Positions 27,115 to 35,731 of a stretch of 64,000 nt of DNA are shown here, piece by piece. The position numbers were made by a program, and so were the translations under genes. How positions within the stretch are numbered: the first letter of the stretch is position 1; each line of letters opens with the position of its first letter. The notes beneath the pieces are model-generated. The model ran no database searches and was not told the origin of the DNA. It saw only the letters and a program-made list of their open reading frames with translations. Source of the DNA: Sinomicrobium pectinilyticum (GTDB taxonomy: Bacteria; Bacteroidota; Bacteroidia; Flavobacteriales; Flavobacteriaceae); contig NZ_RJTM01000011.1 in assembly GCF_003725735.1 (NCBI RefSeq), positions 81,189 through 145,188 of the forward strand. The letters are read 5' to 3'.

Positions 27115-27234
27115 GGATGCGGGTTTTAGTCGTTTTTGCTATACGGATGTAAAGGTAAAGAGTTTATGCTATAAAACGTTCCGGCAATCTGAGTATTGTT
27201 TGTAGGCACAGAATTAAAATTATCTAAAAATTTG

Positions 27235-27271
27235 TATATTTGCTTAAATCCTCTCCTGAAGGGGATTTTTT
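27235..27271 (+). promoter_or_regulatory. greA promoter and leader hairpin
   Basis: A -7 element TATATTTG (27235-27242) is followed at the expected transcript start by a hairpin ATCCTC/GGGGAT (27248-27266) and a run of T to 27271, all before the start codon at 27291. It looks like a terminator-type structure placed in the leader. Confidence 0.5.
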
Positions 27272-27290
27272 GTATTTAAACAATGAAGTT

Positions 27291-27767
27291 ATGAGTAACG
27301 TATCTTATTACACGGCAGAAGGATTAAAGAAGTTAAGGGACGAGCTGGACCACCTTAAGAGCGTGGAAAGACCCAGGGCATCCCAGGCCATAGCGGATGC
27401 GAGAGATAAAGGGGATTTATCCGAGAATGCAGAATACGATGCCGCAAAAGAGGCACAGGGCCTGCTTGAAATGAAAATCTCTAAAATGGAAGAAGTTCTG
27501 GCCAATGCCAGGCTTATAGACGAATCTCAGCTGGATACTTCCAAGGTATTGGTGTTGTCTACGGTTAAAATCAAGAACCTTAACAACGGTATGGAAATGA
27601 AATACACCCTGGTGGCCGAGAGCGAAGCAGATCTCAAGACCGGGAAAATATCAGTAAGTTCTCCCATAGGGAAAGGGCTTCTGGGGAAAAAGGCCGGAGA
27701 TATTGCCGAGATCCAGGTGCCTAACGGCGTTCTGAAGTTAGAGGTCCTTGAGATTACCAGGGATTAA
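27291..27767 (+). CDS. greA: Transcription elongation factor GreA
   Basis: A 158-residue protein with the two-part GreA build: an N-terminal antiparallel coiled coil (about 1-75) with the acidic tip DARDKGDLSENAEYDAAK, and a C-terminal FKBP-like domain with SPIGKGLLGKKAGD. GreA rescues backtracked RNA polymerase by helping it cut the RNA 3' end. Length is the family norm. ATG 27291 is chosen because homologues begin MSxVxYYT; the upstream extension covers the promoter and leader hairpin. A clear terminator follows. Confidence 0.97.
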   Translation: MSNVSYYTAEGLKKLRDELDHLKSVERPRASQAIADARDKGDLSENAEYDAAKEAQGLLEMKISKMEEVLANARLIDESQLDTSKVLVLSTVKIKNLNNGMEMKYTLVAESEADLKTGKISVSSPIGKGLLGKKAGDIAEIQVPNGVLKLEVLEITRD

Positions 27768-27786
27768 ACTTTTTCCGAAGAAAAAC

Positions 27787-27826
27787 AAATCCTTTTTTGA
27801 TGTGTTCAGAAAAGGATTTTTTATTT
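27787..27826 (+). terminator. Intrinsic terminator of greA
   Basis: Stem AAATCCTTTT/AAAAGGATTT with a 13-nt loop, followed by T-rich DNA. Confidence 0.75.
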
Positions 27827-27944
27827 TTAGCACATAACGCAACCGGAACATGAACCCCGGTGCAGGTCGTAAATATAGAGAATAACCGATGTTCCGGTCT
27901 CCGGGACAGAACATATAAACCGGAATAAAAAGAAAAACTTTACT

Positions 27945-28334
27945 ATGGCAACCCTATTTACCAAGATCATTAACGGGGAAATTCCCTGTTATAAAGTGGC
28001 GGAGGATGAAAATCATTTTGCTTTCCTGGATATCAACCCGAACGCAAAAGGGCACACCTTATGTATTCCTAAAAAAGAAACAGATAAACTGTTCGACCTC
28101 GATGAGGAAGCATATACGGGGCTCATGGCATTTTCCAGGAAGGTGGCCCTGGCCCTGGAAAAAGCAGTTTCCTGCAAGCGTGTAGGTGTGGCCGTGGTTG
28201 GCCTGGAAGTGCCCCATGTACATGTGCACCTGATACCCCTTAACGAAATGAAGGAAATGACCTTTCAGCATAAGGTATCCATGGACCGGGAGGAATTTGA
28301 AGCAATAGCCTCAAAGATCAGGGAGCAGTTGTGA
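27945..28334 (+). CDS. HIT-family nucleotide hydrolase
   Basis: A 129-residue histidine-triad protein. The catalytic motif HVHVHLIPL lies near residue 90, and the N-terminal part has FTKIINGEIPCYKVAEDE and GHTLCIPK as in Hint-type enzymes. HIT proteins split nucleoside phosphoramidates, adenylylated compounds or dinucleoside polyphosphates. The CxxC zinc site of some HIT proteins is absent. Its end overlaps the end of the convergent zinc-ribbon gene by 17 bp. It lies downstream of greA behind a terminator. Confidence 0.93.
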   Translation: MATLFTKIINGEIPCYKVAEDENHFAFLDINPNAKGHTLCIPKKETDKLFDLDEEAYTGLMAFSRKVALALEKAVSCKRVGVAVVGLEVPHVHVHLIPLNEMKEMTFQHKVSMDREEFEAIASKIREQL

Positions 28335-28698
28335 TCTCCTGTCCGTATCCCATGTAGTGGAGTATGGCGAAAATTCCCGCTACGATCACTATCAAAAGCA
28401 GAATAAGGATAGCAGACAACCTGGATAACCGGAAGGATGCCCTGTTAGGGATGACGGTTTTGGTATAATAGTCCATAACCCGCTCTATATCATCTGTCCA
28501 TTTTACCGGATAAATGGTCGAATTGCATTTATTGCAACGAAGGGTACTGGAAACTTCGCCGGTAACCTTTTTAAACCATCGGTTTTCTATATGCTTTTGA
28601 TAAAAAGTAAGCGTAAGCCCGGAATCCGTATAACATTCGGGGCAGTTATTCGAAAGAGAAGCTTCTCTGATAGGAATAAGTTTTTCACTTGAAGACAT
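28318..28698 (-). CDS. Membrane protein with N-terminal zinc ribbon
   Basis: A 126-residue protein of unknown function. Two cysteine pairs, CPEC near residue 19 and CNKC near residue 54, suggest a zinc ribbon. One transmembrane helix (about 90-113, SAILILLLIVIVAGIF) lies near the C-terminus, so the ribbon is probably cytoplasmic. It starts 43 bp downstream of the histidine kinase stop on the same strand?s reading direction is reversed: the kinase gene lies at higher coordinates, so this gene is read before none and after the kinase. The two may share a transcript. Confidence 0.65.
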   Translation of the reverse strand: MSSSEKLIPIREASLSNNCPECYTDSGLTLTFYQKHIENRWFKKVTGEVSSTLRCNKCNSTIYPVKWTDDIERVMDYYTKTVIPNRASFRLSRLSAILILLLIVIVAGIFAILHYMGYGQEITTAP

Positions 28699-28741
28699 GG
28701 CCTGTTAAGTGTTTGTTATGATTGGATCTTTTTATTTAACG

Positions 28742-29896
28742 TTAAAAAATGACTTTTAGCGTAATTTGCATGGTTGTTCCTTTACCTATATCCGAGTGCA
28801 ACACTTTTACCTTCCCTTCATGGTAATCCTCTATGATACGTTGTACCAGGGATAATCCCAGTCCCCATCCTCTTTTTTTTGTGGTGAACCCCGGTGAAAA
28901 AATAGATTTGTAAAGATTTTTCGGGATACCTTTCCCCGTGTCTGTGACCAATAGGTTTACATGCTTTCCCGAATTTTTTATTTCAAGCCGGAGATCTCCT
29001 TTGCCTTTCATGGCATCGATGGCATTCTTTACCAGGTTCTCTATGGTCCAGCTGAATAATTGCGCATTTATTTTGACCATGATGGGGTGATCGGGGGCTA
29101 TAAACTCAAACGAAACAAGTTTGGAGCTTCGCTCTTTTAAATAATCAAAAGCACTTTTGGTTTCCTCGACAATATCCAGCGGCGTAAGTACCGGTACAGA
29201 TCCTATCTTGGAAAAACGGTCCGTAATGGTCTGTAACCGCGTAATGTCTTTTTCTATTTCGACAATTATAGAGGGGTCCGTATCCTGGGTTTTCAGGATT
29301 TCCGCCCATCCTACCAGGGAAGATAGTGGTGTACCGATCTGGTGAGCCGTTTCCTTGGCCATTCCCGCCCATAGCCTGTTCTGGTCCGATATTTTTGAGG
29401 TCCTGTAGAACAGTAGGATCACGGCAATAAAAAGCAGAATAATAAGGATAAGGGCTATGGGATAATACTTGAGTTTCGTGAGTACGTCCGAATTTCCGTA
29501 GTACAGCGTAGCGAGCTTCTCGTTTTTATAGCTGATTTCGAGGGGCTCGTTTTCCCTGGCAAATTCCCGTATCTTCCTTTGAATCATTTCCGGGTCCTTG
29601 ATTACCTTTTCGCTCATGTTCCCGGGGGTAATGATACCGTTTACATTGACCAGTATCATGGGGGTGCTGGAGTTGTTGGTGAGGACTTTCAGAGGAAGTT
29701 CCCCCAGGTCTTTATCCAGGTCCGAGGTCTGCAAAAGCTCGGCCTGTGCTGCTGCCCATATCTGCATTTTAATACGTTCCTCTTCCTTAAAGCGCTGAAA
29801 AAAAGCATAGGTGTTCCACAAAATGAGGGAAACCACTAATACGGACATACTTATCAGGATCCATTTGGCTATGCTTTTTTGTTTGACGGAGGTCAT
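28742..29896 (-). CDS. Sensor histidine kinase
   Basis: A 384-residue membrane kinase. Two helices (about 11-32 and 137-162) enclose a small extracytoplasmic domain of about 100 residues. The catalytic core has phospho-His in ETAHQIGTPLSSL near residue 180, the N box NLVKNAIDAMKG, G1 DTGKGIPKN, and G2 GWGLGLSLV. The HisKA helix is compact and the motif AHQIGTPLS is a variant common in Bacteroidota kinases. No response regulator is adjacent, so the partner is unknown. The zinc-ribbon gene follows 43 bp downstream. Confidence 0.9.
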   Translation of the reverse strand: MTSVKQKSIAKWILISMSVLVVSLILWNTYAFFQRFKEEERIKMQIWAAAQAELLQTSDLDKDLGELPLKVLTNNSSTPMILVNVNGIITPGNMSEKVIKDPEMIQRKIREFARENEPLEISYKNEKLATLYYGNSDVLTKLKYYPIALILIILLFIAVILLFYRTSKISDQNRLWAGMAKETAHQIGTPLSSLVGWAEILKTQDTDPSIIVEIEKDITRLQTITDRFSKIGSVPVLTPLDIVEETKSAFDYLKERSSKLVSFEFIAPDHPIMVKINAQLFSWTIENLVKNAIDAMKGKGDLRLEIKNSGKHVNLLVTDTGKGIPKNLYKSIFSPGFTTKKRGWGLGLSLVQRIIEDYHEGKVKVLHSDIGKGTTMQITLKVIF

Positions 29897-29937
29897 GGGC
29901 TATTCGGATAACTTCAATAAATATAAAGTAAAAGCCG

Positions 29938-29945
29938 CAAATTTA
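29938..29945 (-). promoter_or_regulatory. -7 promoter element for the histidine kinase
   Basis: Minus strand TAAATTTG, a match to TAnnTTTG, 42 bp before the kinase start codon. Confidence 0.45.
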
Positions 29946-29988
29946 TTGTTTATGTGGTATAAAGATTTTATATATCTGTAGGTTTAAT

Positions 29989-29996
29989 TACTTTTG
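29989..29996 (+). promoter_or_regulatory. -7 promoter element for the flavin reductase-like gene
   Basis: TACTTTTG matches TAnnTTTG, 17 bp before the start codon. Confidence 0.45.
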
Positions 29997-30013
29997 TTTT
30001 TATAAAACGAGGT

Positions 30014-30922
30014 ATGTATTCCATAGAGCCCAAAGATGTTCCCACAGCAAAATTTCACGGATTGCTACTTGGTGCGGTGGCTCCCAGGCCTATAGCGTTT
30101 GCCAGTACCGTAGATGCGGAAGGGAACCCTAATTTGTCGCCTTTCAGTTTTTTTAACGTATTCGGCTCCAATCCGCCGGTCCTCATTTTTTCCCCGAGCA
30201 GGAGGGTGCGGGACAATACCACCAAACACACCCTGAAAAATGCCAGGGCTACGGAAGAAGTGGTGATCAATGTGGTGAATTATGACATAGTGCAGCAGGC
30301 TTCATTGTCCAGTACCGAATATCCGGAAGGCGTCAATGAATTTGTAAAAGCCGGGCTTACGATGCTTCCTTCCGATATGGTAAAGCCGTTCCGGGTCGCC
30401 GAATCTCCCGTACAGTTTGAGTGCAGGGTAAAAGAGGTGGTAGAGCTCGGTAAAGAAGGAGGAGCCGGAAACCTTATTATATGCGAAGTGCTGAAAATGC
30501 ATGTCCATGAAGCAGTGATGGACGAGGACGGGCAGATAGACCAGTATAAAATTGACCTGGTGGCAAGAGCGGGAGGAAATTATTATTCGAGGGCCAGGGA
30601 TGGTTTTTTTGAAATACCCAAACCTCTGGCGACCCTGGGTATCGGAATAGACCAGGTCCCGGAAATGATCCGGAAAAGCAGGGTGCTTACCGGTAATGAC
30701 CTCGGGATGCTGGGAAATGTTGAGCAACTGCCTTCAACAGAAGAGATAGAGGATTTTGTGAAGGGTTCCGTGGAGATAAAAGGATTGTTGAGCTCGGATG
30801 ATGAGGATAAGATCCACAAAAAAGCGCAGGAATATTTGAGAGAAAATGACGTTCAGTCGGCCTGGAAGCTTTTGCTGGCCGAGCGGCGGGAAAATATAGA
30901 ACATCACGTTCATGAAAAGTAA
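30014..30922 (+). CDS. Flavin reductase-like (FMN-binding) protein
   Basis: A 302-residue protein whose first 200 residues form a flavin reductase-like/FMN-binding split barrel. Marks include LGAVAPRPIAFASTVDAEGN and NLSPFSFFNVFGSNPP, the flavin-binding region of the DIM6/NTAB group, then NVVNYDIVQQ. The C-terminal 90 residues are helical and charged. The reaction and partner are unknown; relatives act as flavin reductases or NADH-dependent oxidoreductases. DUF3127 protein follows 47 bp downstream and may be in the same transcript. Confidence 0.85.
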   Translation: MYSIEPKDVPTAKFHGLLLGAVAPRPIAFASTVDAEGNPNLSPFSFFNVFGSNPPVLIFSPSRRVRDNTTKHTLKNARATEEVVINVVNYDIVQQASLSSTEYPEGVNEFVKAGLTMLPSDMVKPFRVAESPVQFECRVKEVVELGKEGGAGNLIICEVLKMHVHEAVMDEDGQIDQYKIDLVARAGGNYYSRARDGFFEIPKPLATLGIGIDQVPEMIRKSRVLTGNDLGMLGNVEQLPSTEEIEDFVKGSVEIKGLLSSDDEDKIHKKAQEYLRENDVQSAWKLLLAERRENIEHHVHEK

Positions 30923-30969
30923 TTAGATACGTAAATACAGGTGAAATAACGATAAAAGAGAGTTTAATT

Positions 30970-31347
30970 ATGGAAGTTCAAGGAAGAATCAAGCTTATTG
31001 ACGAAACGAAATCTTATGGTAGCAACGGGTTCAGGAAGCGTGAGGTAGTTGTAACGACAGAGGAACAATACCCCCAGCATATCCTGGTAGAGTTTGTTCA
31101 GGATAAATGTGATCTGCTCAATAGTTTCCAGGTGGGCCAACAGGTCAAAATAGGAATTAACCTCAGAGGAAGAGAATGGGTAAACCCACAGGGAGAAACC
31201 AGATATTTCAACTCTATCCAGGGATGGCGTATAGAAAACGTACAGGCAGAGCAGCCTTCTCCCGGGATGCCTCCGGTACCCCCGGCCGATGCTTTTGAGC
31301 CTGCCAATGATTTTAACGAGGAAGAACACGACGACCTGCCTTTTTAA
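30970..31347 (+). CDS. DUF3127 (single-strand-binding-like) protein
   Basis: A 125-residue protein of the DUF3127 family, found widely in Bacteroidota. It has an OB-fold-like core (residues 1-90: MEVQGRIKLIDETKSYG, FRKREVVVTT, GQQVKIGINLRGREW) and a disordered tail ending in acidic EEEHDDLPF, much like the tail of single-stranded DNA-binding protein (DDDIPF). That suggests binding to single-stranded nucleic acid and docking of repair partners through the tip. This is inference from the resemblance. It follows the flavin-binding protein by 47 bp. Confidence 0.8.
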   Translation: MEVQGRIKLIDETKSYGSNGFRKREVVVTTEEQYPQHILVEFVQDKCDLLNSFQVGQQVKIGINLRGREWVNPQGETRYFNSIQGWRIENVQAEQPSPGMPPVPPADAFEPANDFNEEEHDDLPF

Positions 31348-31378
31348 ACAGGCGTAGCCGCATACAAGAATAATGGTG

Positions 31379-31410
31379 TCCCGGGCTCACAGGCCCGGGA
31401 TTCGTTTTTT
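31379..31410 (+). terminator. Intrinsic terminator after the DUF3127 gene
   Basis: Perfect stem TCCCGGGC/GCCCGGGA, 6-nt loop, T-rich tail. Confidence 0.75.
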
Positions 31411-31486
31411 ATACGAAGACCCAGGTACGTATGATAAAAAATTACGGGGAAAATACCGTAAGTTGCGAACCTGCAATAGGTGCTTA

Positions 31487-31521
31487 CAAAGAAAAAGTCC
31501 CGACAGGTTGAATCGGGACTT
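31487..31521 (-). terminator. Minus-strand intrinsic terminator
   Basis: Perfect 9-bp stem AAGTCCCGA/TCGGGACTT with a 9-nt loop; on the minus strand a T run follows (31487-31496). No minus-strand gene lies just upstream, so it may end an unannotated small RNA or antisense transcript. Confidence 0.5.
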
Positions 31522-31679
31522 AATGTTGTGGTTTTAGGTTTTGCCTTTGTGACAAACTCAAAAAGCAATGATGAAAAATAAATGCTCACAAAGACATGAC
31601 AAATATGAATAAAAAATTTGTAAAATCAAAAATGTTTTTATTTTTTTAGCGGGTAAAAACATTTTGGAAATATTTTGTT

Positions 31680-32333
31680 ATGTTCTTCTTGGATAAAACG
31701 CTGGCTTTTCCTCCGGTTTCCCGGGCATCCAAGGAAGGTTTCATTGCCATTGGCGGCGACCTTTCTCCAGAACGCCTCATGCTGGCCTACCGGAACGGAA
31801 TCTTTCCCTGGTTCGACAAGGACAGTCCCATATTGTGGTGGAGCCCCGATCCGAGGATGGTGCTCTTCCCGGAAGAATTGAAAATATCCAAAAGTATGCG
31901 GAAAATACTCGACAGGGAGATTTTTACGGTAACCTTTGACCGGGATTTTCGTTCCGTTATCCGGGCATGTGCGGAAATAAAACGAATGGGACAAGACGAT
32001 ACGTGGATAACCGACGACATGATAGAGGCATATTGTCATTTACATGCCCTGGGGCATGCAAAATCCGTGGAAGTATGGCAGGGAGATACATTGGCAGGGG
32101 GACTGTATGGTGTGGACCTGGGAAATGTATTTTGTGGAGAAAGCATGTTTTCCAGAATAAGTAACGCCTCCAAGGCAGGTTTTATTACCCTGACGGAAAA
32201 ACTGAAAAAGGAGAATTATAAGCTGATAGATTGCCAGGTATATACTTCACATCTTGCCAGCCTGGGCGCAAGGGAAATATCGCGGGGTGCTTTTATACGA
32301 ATATTAAAAGAAGAAAACGGGCACCATCACTGA
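31680..32333 (+). CDS. aat: Leucyl/phenylalanyl-tRNA-protein transferase
   Basis: A 217-residue enzyme of the N-end rule pathway. It adds Leu or Phe from tRNA to the N-terminus of proteins starting with Arg or Lys, marking them for ClpAP. Family marks: FPPVSRASKEGFIAIGGDL, AYRNGIFPWF, ILWWSPDPRMVL, the GNP-like LAGGLYGVDLGNVFCGESMFS and IDCQVYTSHLASLGA. Length is normal. It is convergent with the tag gene only 7 bp away, with no room for a terminator. Confidence 0.96.
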   Translation: MFFLDKTLAFPPVSRASKEGFIAIGGDLSPERLMLAYRNGIFPWFDKDSPILWWSPDPRMVLFPEELKISKSMRKILDREIFTVTFDRDFRSVIRACAEIKRMGQDDTWITDDMIEAYCHLHALGHAKSVEVWQGDTLAGGLYGVDLGNVFCGESMFSRISNASKAGFITLTEKLKKENYKLIDCQVYTSHLASLGAREISRGAFIRILKEENGHHH

Positions 32334-32340
32334 TGCCTTT

Positions 32341-32913
32341 TTACAGCTGTTGCACTTCGGGATAACGGAAGCAATGTACCTCATGGTCGTTGACCATTCC
32401 CGTGGCCTGCATGTGAGCATAGATTACCGTAGTCCCCACAAATTTAAACCCCCGTTTCTTCATATCTTTACTGATCTTGTCCGAGAGCGGGGTGTTGGCA
32501 GGCGCATGGCGATAGTCGGAAAGTTCGTTCCGGATAGGTTTTCCGTCTGTAAACCCCCATATATAGCTGCTGAAACTGCCAAATTCTTCCTGTACTTTTA
32601 TAAAGGCAAGGGCATTGCTTACGGTAGCGCGTATTTTCAGCTTGTTGCGTATGATGCCCCGGTCTTCCAGGAGTTCCAGTATTTTGTCTTCCTCGTAATC
32701 CGCGATCTTCCGGTAATCGAAATTGTCCAGGGCCTTTCTGAAGTTTTCCCGCTTGCGCAGAATGGTTATCCAGCTCAGTCCGGCCTGAAAAGTTTCCAGG
32801 ACCAGGAATTCGAATAAGGTAGCATCGTCATATACCGGAACACCCCATTCCTCATCGTGGTATTTTTCATAAAGCGGATCTCCCGCACACCAGCCGCATC
32901 GATGTTTTTCCAT
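32341..32913 (-). CDS. tag: DNA-3-methyladenine glycosylase I
   Basis: A 190-residue base-excision repair enzyme that removes 3-methyladenine from DNA. The N-terminal zinc-site start CGWCAGDPLYEKYHDEEWG, the core FEFLVLETFQAGLSW with catalytic Glu, and the C-terminal zinc ligands in MVNDHEVHCFRY are all present. ATG 32913 (MEKHRCGW) fits Tag proteins; ATG 32925 is a second choice. The stop codon lies 7 bp from that of aat. Confidence 0.95.
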   Translation of the reverse strand: MEKHRCGWCAGDPLYEKYHDEEWGVPVYDDATLFEFLVLETFQAGLSWITILRKRENFRKALDNFDYRKIADYEEDKILELLEDRGIIRNKLKIRATVSNALAFIKVQEEFGSFSSYIWGFTDGKPIRNELSDYRHAPANTPLSDKISKDMKKRGFKFVGTTVIYAHMQATGMVNDHEVHCFRYPEVQQL

Positions 32914-33219
32914 GTTGTTCAGCATTTGTGCTAAGGTAGGGATTCCGGCAAAAAACGGAAAGTTTTTTGTTTTCGGGCCAGGCATTAGTATATAGAAGTT
33001 GATTTTATTTCTATAGGTGTTAAAAGCCGGATTTTTAGTGTTTGATACTTTTGTGTTTGTATTGTGTTGATATACAGTGTTGATATTCGGTATCGATCCG
33101 GATATTTTTTGAGTGTCCCGGCCCGGATGGTTTGAATTTTATAGTTTTTGGTTTGAATATGACAATCGATCAGCCTTCTTTCCGGGATATCTTTGAGGTA
33201 CAAATCTAAATCAAATAAC
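32914..33219. other. Intergenic region
   Basis: AT-rich spacer between the divergent tag and aldo/keto reductase genes. It holds a TACTTTTG -7-like element at 33046-33053 on the plus strand. Nothing else was recognised. Confidence 0.4.
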
Positions 33220-34221
33220 ATGAATTACAGAACACTTGGGAAAACAGGAGAAAAACTGTCTGCTATTGGACTTGGTTGTATGGGGATGAGTTTTGCTTAT
33301 GGCCCCAGAGATGATAAACAGTCTGTGGATACCCTGAAACACGCTCTGGATATCGGGGTGAGCTTCTGGGATACGGCAGACATGTATGGTATGGGGCATA
33401 ACGAATCTCTTATCTCCGAAATACTGGTTCCGAACCGGGATAAGATATTTATAGCAACGAAATTCGGCTTTCGTCAAAAAGAGAACAGTTCTGGGTTCAG
33501 CGGTACACCGGGAACTTATTTTGACGGACGCCCGGAATATGTTAAACAAGCATGTGAGGCCAGTTTGAAGAGATTAAAAACAGATACTATAGATCTCTAT
33601 TATAGCCATCGCGTAGACCCGAATGTACCCATAGAGGAAACCGTCGGTGCCATGGCCGATCTGGTTAAGGAAGGTAAGGTGCGCTACCTGGGACTTTCCG
33701 AGGCCTCTGCCGCTTCCCTGAAAAAAGCCTTTGTCGAACATCCCATTACGGCATTGCAAAGCGAATATTCCCTCTTTACACGCGACCTGGAAAAGGAAAT
33801 CCTGCCCGTTTGCCGGGAACTGGGAATTACCCTGGTACCCTACAGCCCGCTGGGGAGAGGAATGCTCACGGGAACGTTAAAAGATATCCCGGCAGGAGAA
33901 GAAGATTACAGGAAAAACCTACCCCGGTTTCAGGAAGAAAGCTTTAAGCATAACAAAAAACTGGTAGATAAACTGGGAGAAATAGCAGAGCGTAAAAACT
34001 GTACCCCGGCACAACTGGCCATTGCCTGGTTGCTCCACCAGGGAGAAGATATTATCCCGATCCCCGGCACCAAAAAGGTCAGGTACCTCGAAGAAAATGC
34101 CGCGGCAGTGGATGTGACTTTCTCCGAAGAAGAACTTAAGGCTGTTACGGACCTTTCAGACAATATACAGGTGCTTGGTGACCGCTATGCCGAAGGCGCA
34201 ATGAAACTGGTGAACAATTAA
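33220..34221 (+). CDS. Aldo/keto reductase
   Basis: A 333-residue NAD(P)H-dependent oxidoreductase of the aldo/keto reductase fold. The catalytic tetrad is visible: Asp and Tyr in FWDTADMYGMG, Lys in FIATKFGF, His in LYYSHRVDP. The C-terminal cofactor motif IPIPGTKKVRYLEENAAA is typical of the IolS/YhdN/perakine-type group. It is about 1 kb from a short-chain dehydrogenase gene, and seems to be a single-gene unit. ATG 33220 starts the family motif MNYRTLGKTG. Confidence 0.92.
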   Translation: MNYRTLGKTGEKLSAIGLGCMGMSFAYGPRDDKQSVDTLKHALDIGVSFWDTADMYGMGHNESLISEILVPNRDKIFIATKFGFRQKENSSGFSGTPGTYFDGRPEYVKQACEASLKRLKTDTIDLYYSHRVDPNVPIEETVGAMADLVKEGKVRYLGLSEASAASLKKAFVEHPITALQSEYSLFTRDLEKEILPVCRELGITLVPYSPLGRGMLTGTLKDIPAGEEDYRKNLPRFQEESFKHNKKLVDKLGEIAERKNCTPAQLAIAWLLHQGEDIIPIPGTKKVRYLEENAAAVDVTFSEEELKAVTDLSDNIQVLGDRYAEGAMKLVNN

Positions 34222-34410
34222 TGTTTTGACAGATAGCGGTTTTTGTTGGGAAAGGGTTTTGAGATAAAAACAGGGATACCCTTACAGGCATCCGCATGAA
34301 TACTTTTTCTCATAAACAGTATATGCACGGCTTTTCCCGCCGTTATAAACGGGATGGATAAATTACAGGAATGCTACATTAACAAGTTCATTTAAACACA
34401 AAACTCTTTA

Positions 34411-35013
34411 ATGAAGATACTGATTATAGGAGCCAACGGCACTATAGGAAAAAAAATTACAAAAACCCTTTCGGGAGAACACGAGATCATTACGGCAGGA
34501 CGGAACAGCGGAGATATCCGTGTGGATATTACGTCCAAAAAGTCCATACAGCAAATGTATGAGGAAGTAAAATCCCTTGATGCTTGTATATGTACCGCCA
34601 CTTCGGGAAGTATGGATAATTTCAGTTCCCTGACGGAAATGGACCTGCTCATCAATATGAAAGGCAAATTGCTGGGACAAATAAACATAGTACTTACAGG
34701 ACAGCACTACCTGAACGACAACGGCTGCTTTATCCTCACTTCCGGGATTTTTGCCGACAGACCTGCCAAAGGAGTTACCGGTGGAGGATTGATAAGCGGT
34801 GCCCTGCACAGTTTTGTGCTGTCTGCAGCAATAGAGCTGGAAAGAGGCCTCAGGGTCAATGTGGTAAGTCCCGGAATGGTGGAGGATTCTGCAAAGGATT
34901 TCGGCCATCTCTTTCCGGACCTAAAACCCGTAAGCATGGAAAAGATCGTTCATGCATATGTAAAGACTATGGAAAATGGCATTACCGGGGAGATCATCCG
35001 GGTATATGAATAA
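34411..35013 (+). CDS. SDR-like NAD(P)-binding protein without catalytic Tyr/Lys
   Basis: A 200-residue short-chain dehydrogenase-like protein. The nucleotide-binding start ILIIGANGTIGKKI is clear, and VNVVSPGMVEDS fits the SDR PG motif. The usual YxxxK is missing: the matching region reads GGGLISGALHSFVLS. This fits the Lin1944-like SDR branch, in which the active site is not conserved. Its role is unknown. It starts a run of four closely spaced plus-strand genes (21 bp, 10 bp and 12 bp gaps). Confidence 0.82.
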   Translation: MKILIIGANGTIGKKITKTLSGEHEIITAGRNSGDIRVDITSKKSIQQMYEEVKSLDACICTATSGSMDNFSSLTEMDLLINMKGKLLGQINIVLTGQHYLNDNGCFILTSGIFADRPAKGVTGGGLISGALHSFVLSAAIELERGLRVNVVSPGMVEDSAKDFGHLFPDLKPVSMEKIVHAYVKTMENGITGEIIRVYE

Positions 35014-35034
35014 ATAACACTAAACCTGTAAATA

Positions 35035-35721
35035 ATGACACATACCAGATCATCCATACCGGCATCCGATATCCGCGAAGAAGCTTTGCGGACGGAATTT
35101 GCCATGCTTGTCACTTTTCACGCCAAACCGGAATACAGGGAAGTGCTGGAAAAACTGCTCCGGGAAGATGTGGTGCAGGCCCGCAAAGAAGAAGGTAACC
35201 TCTCCATGCACCTGTACCGTGCCAGAGAAAATCCGGATACCTATTTCCTGTTCGAACGCTGGAAGCATCAGGAAGCCCTGGATGCTCATTTCGAAAAGCC
35301 CTATACCAAAGCGGTCCTGGAACTGGGAGAAAAAGCGTTGACCGTTCCCATGGACATCCTGTTCCTGAACGATCTTGCCCCCATATCCCCGGTGCATTAC
35401 CGGAGGGCGCCCCGCGATTCGCAGGAAGCAACAGACCTTTTTGTAATATTTGATGTGAAAGAAGGCGAACAGGAAAGATTTATACGACAATTCGGATATT
35501 CCGCCCAAAACAGTCGTCCCGAACCCGGTTGCGTGGCTTTCCATATCCATGCCGTGAAAGATGCCCCGAAAACATTTGTGCTCTACGAACGATGGGAAAG
35601 CAGGACAGACCTGGACATTCATTTCGAACAACCTTATACTACGGAACTGTTTGCGCTGTTTGAAGAGATTCTTGAGAAACCCGTGGAAGAAAGCCTTAAT
35701 TTCGTTACATTGGTGGTTTAA
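35035..35721 (+). CDS. Protein with two ABM (antibiotic biosynthesis monooxygenase) domains
   Basis: A 228-residue protein with two copies of the ABM ferredoxin-like domain, about 22-107 and 135-228. Each copy carries a motif of the form LYRARENPDTYFLFERW or LYERWESRTDLDIHFEQPY, and DxHFExPYT occurs in both. ABM domains act as small monooxygenases, heme-degrading enzymes or quinone modifiers, and normally pair as dimers; here the pair is fused. The function is unknown. It lies 21 bp after the SDR-like gene and 10 bp before a SnoaL-like gene. Confidence 0.82.
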   Translation: MTHTRSSIPASDIREEALRTEFAMLVTFHAKPEYREVLEKLLREDVVQARKEEGNLSMHLYRARENPDTYFLFERWKHQEALDAHFEKPYTKAVLELGEKALTVPMDILFLNDLAPISPVHYRRAPRDSQEATDLFVIFDVKEGEQERFIRQFGYSAQNSRPEPGCVAFHIHAVKDAPKTFVLYERWESRTDLDIHFEQPYTTELFALFEEILEKPVEESLNFVTLVV

Positions 35722-35731
35722 GTCCTGTACC

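Larger units (their letters stand above)
31348..31679. other. Intergenic region with two hairpins
   Basis: Holds the terminator at 31379-31410 and a second hairpin at 31495-31521 pointing to the minus strand. The remaining 150 bp before aat are very AT-rich. No gene is seen. Confidence 0.5.

Noticed and set aside
28318..28334. Frameshift between the HIT and zinc-ribbon genes
   Set aside because: The genes are on opposite strands and simply overlap at their ends by 17 bp. Note for the zinc-ribbon entry: it lies 43 bp downstream of the histidine kinase on the same (minus) strand.
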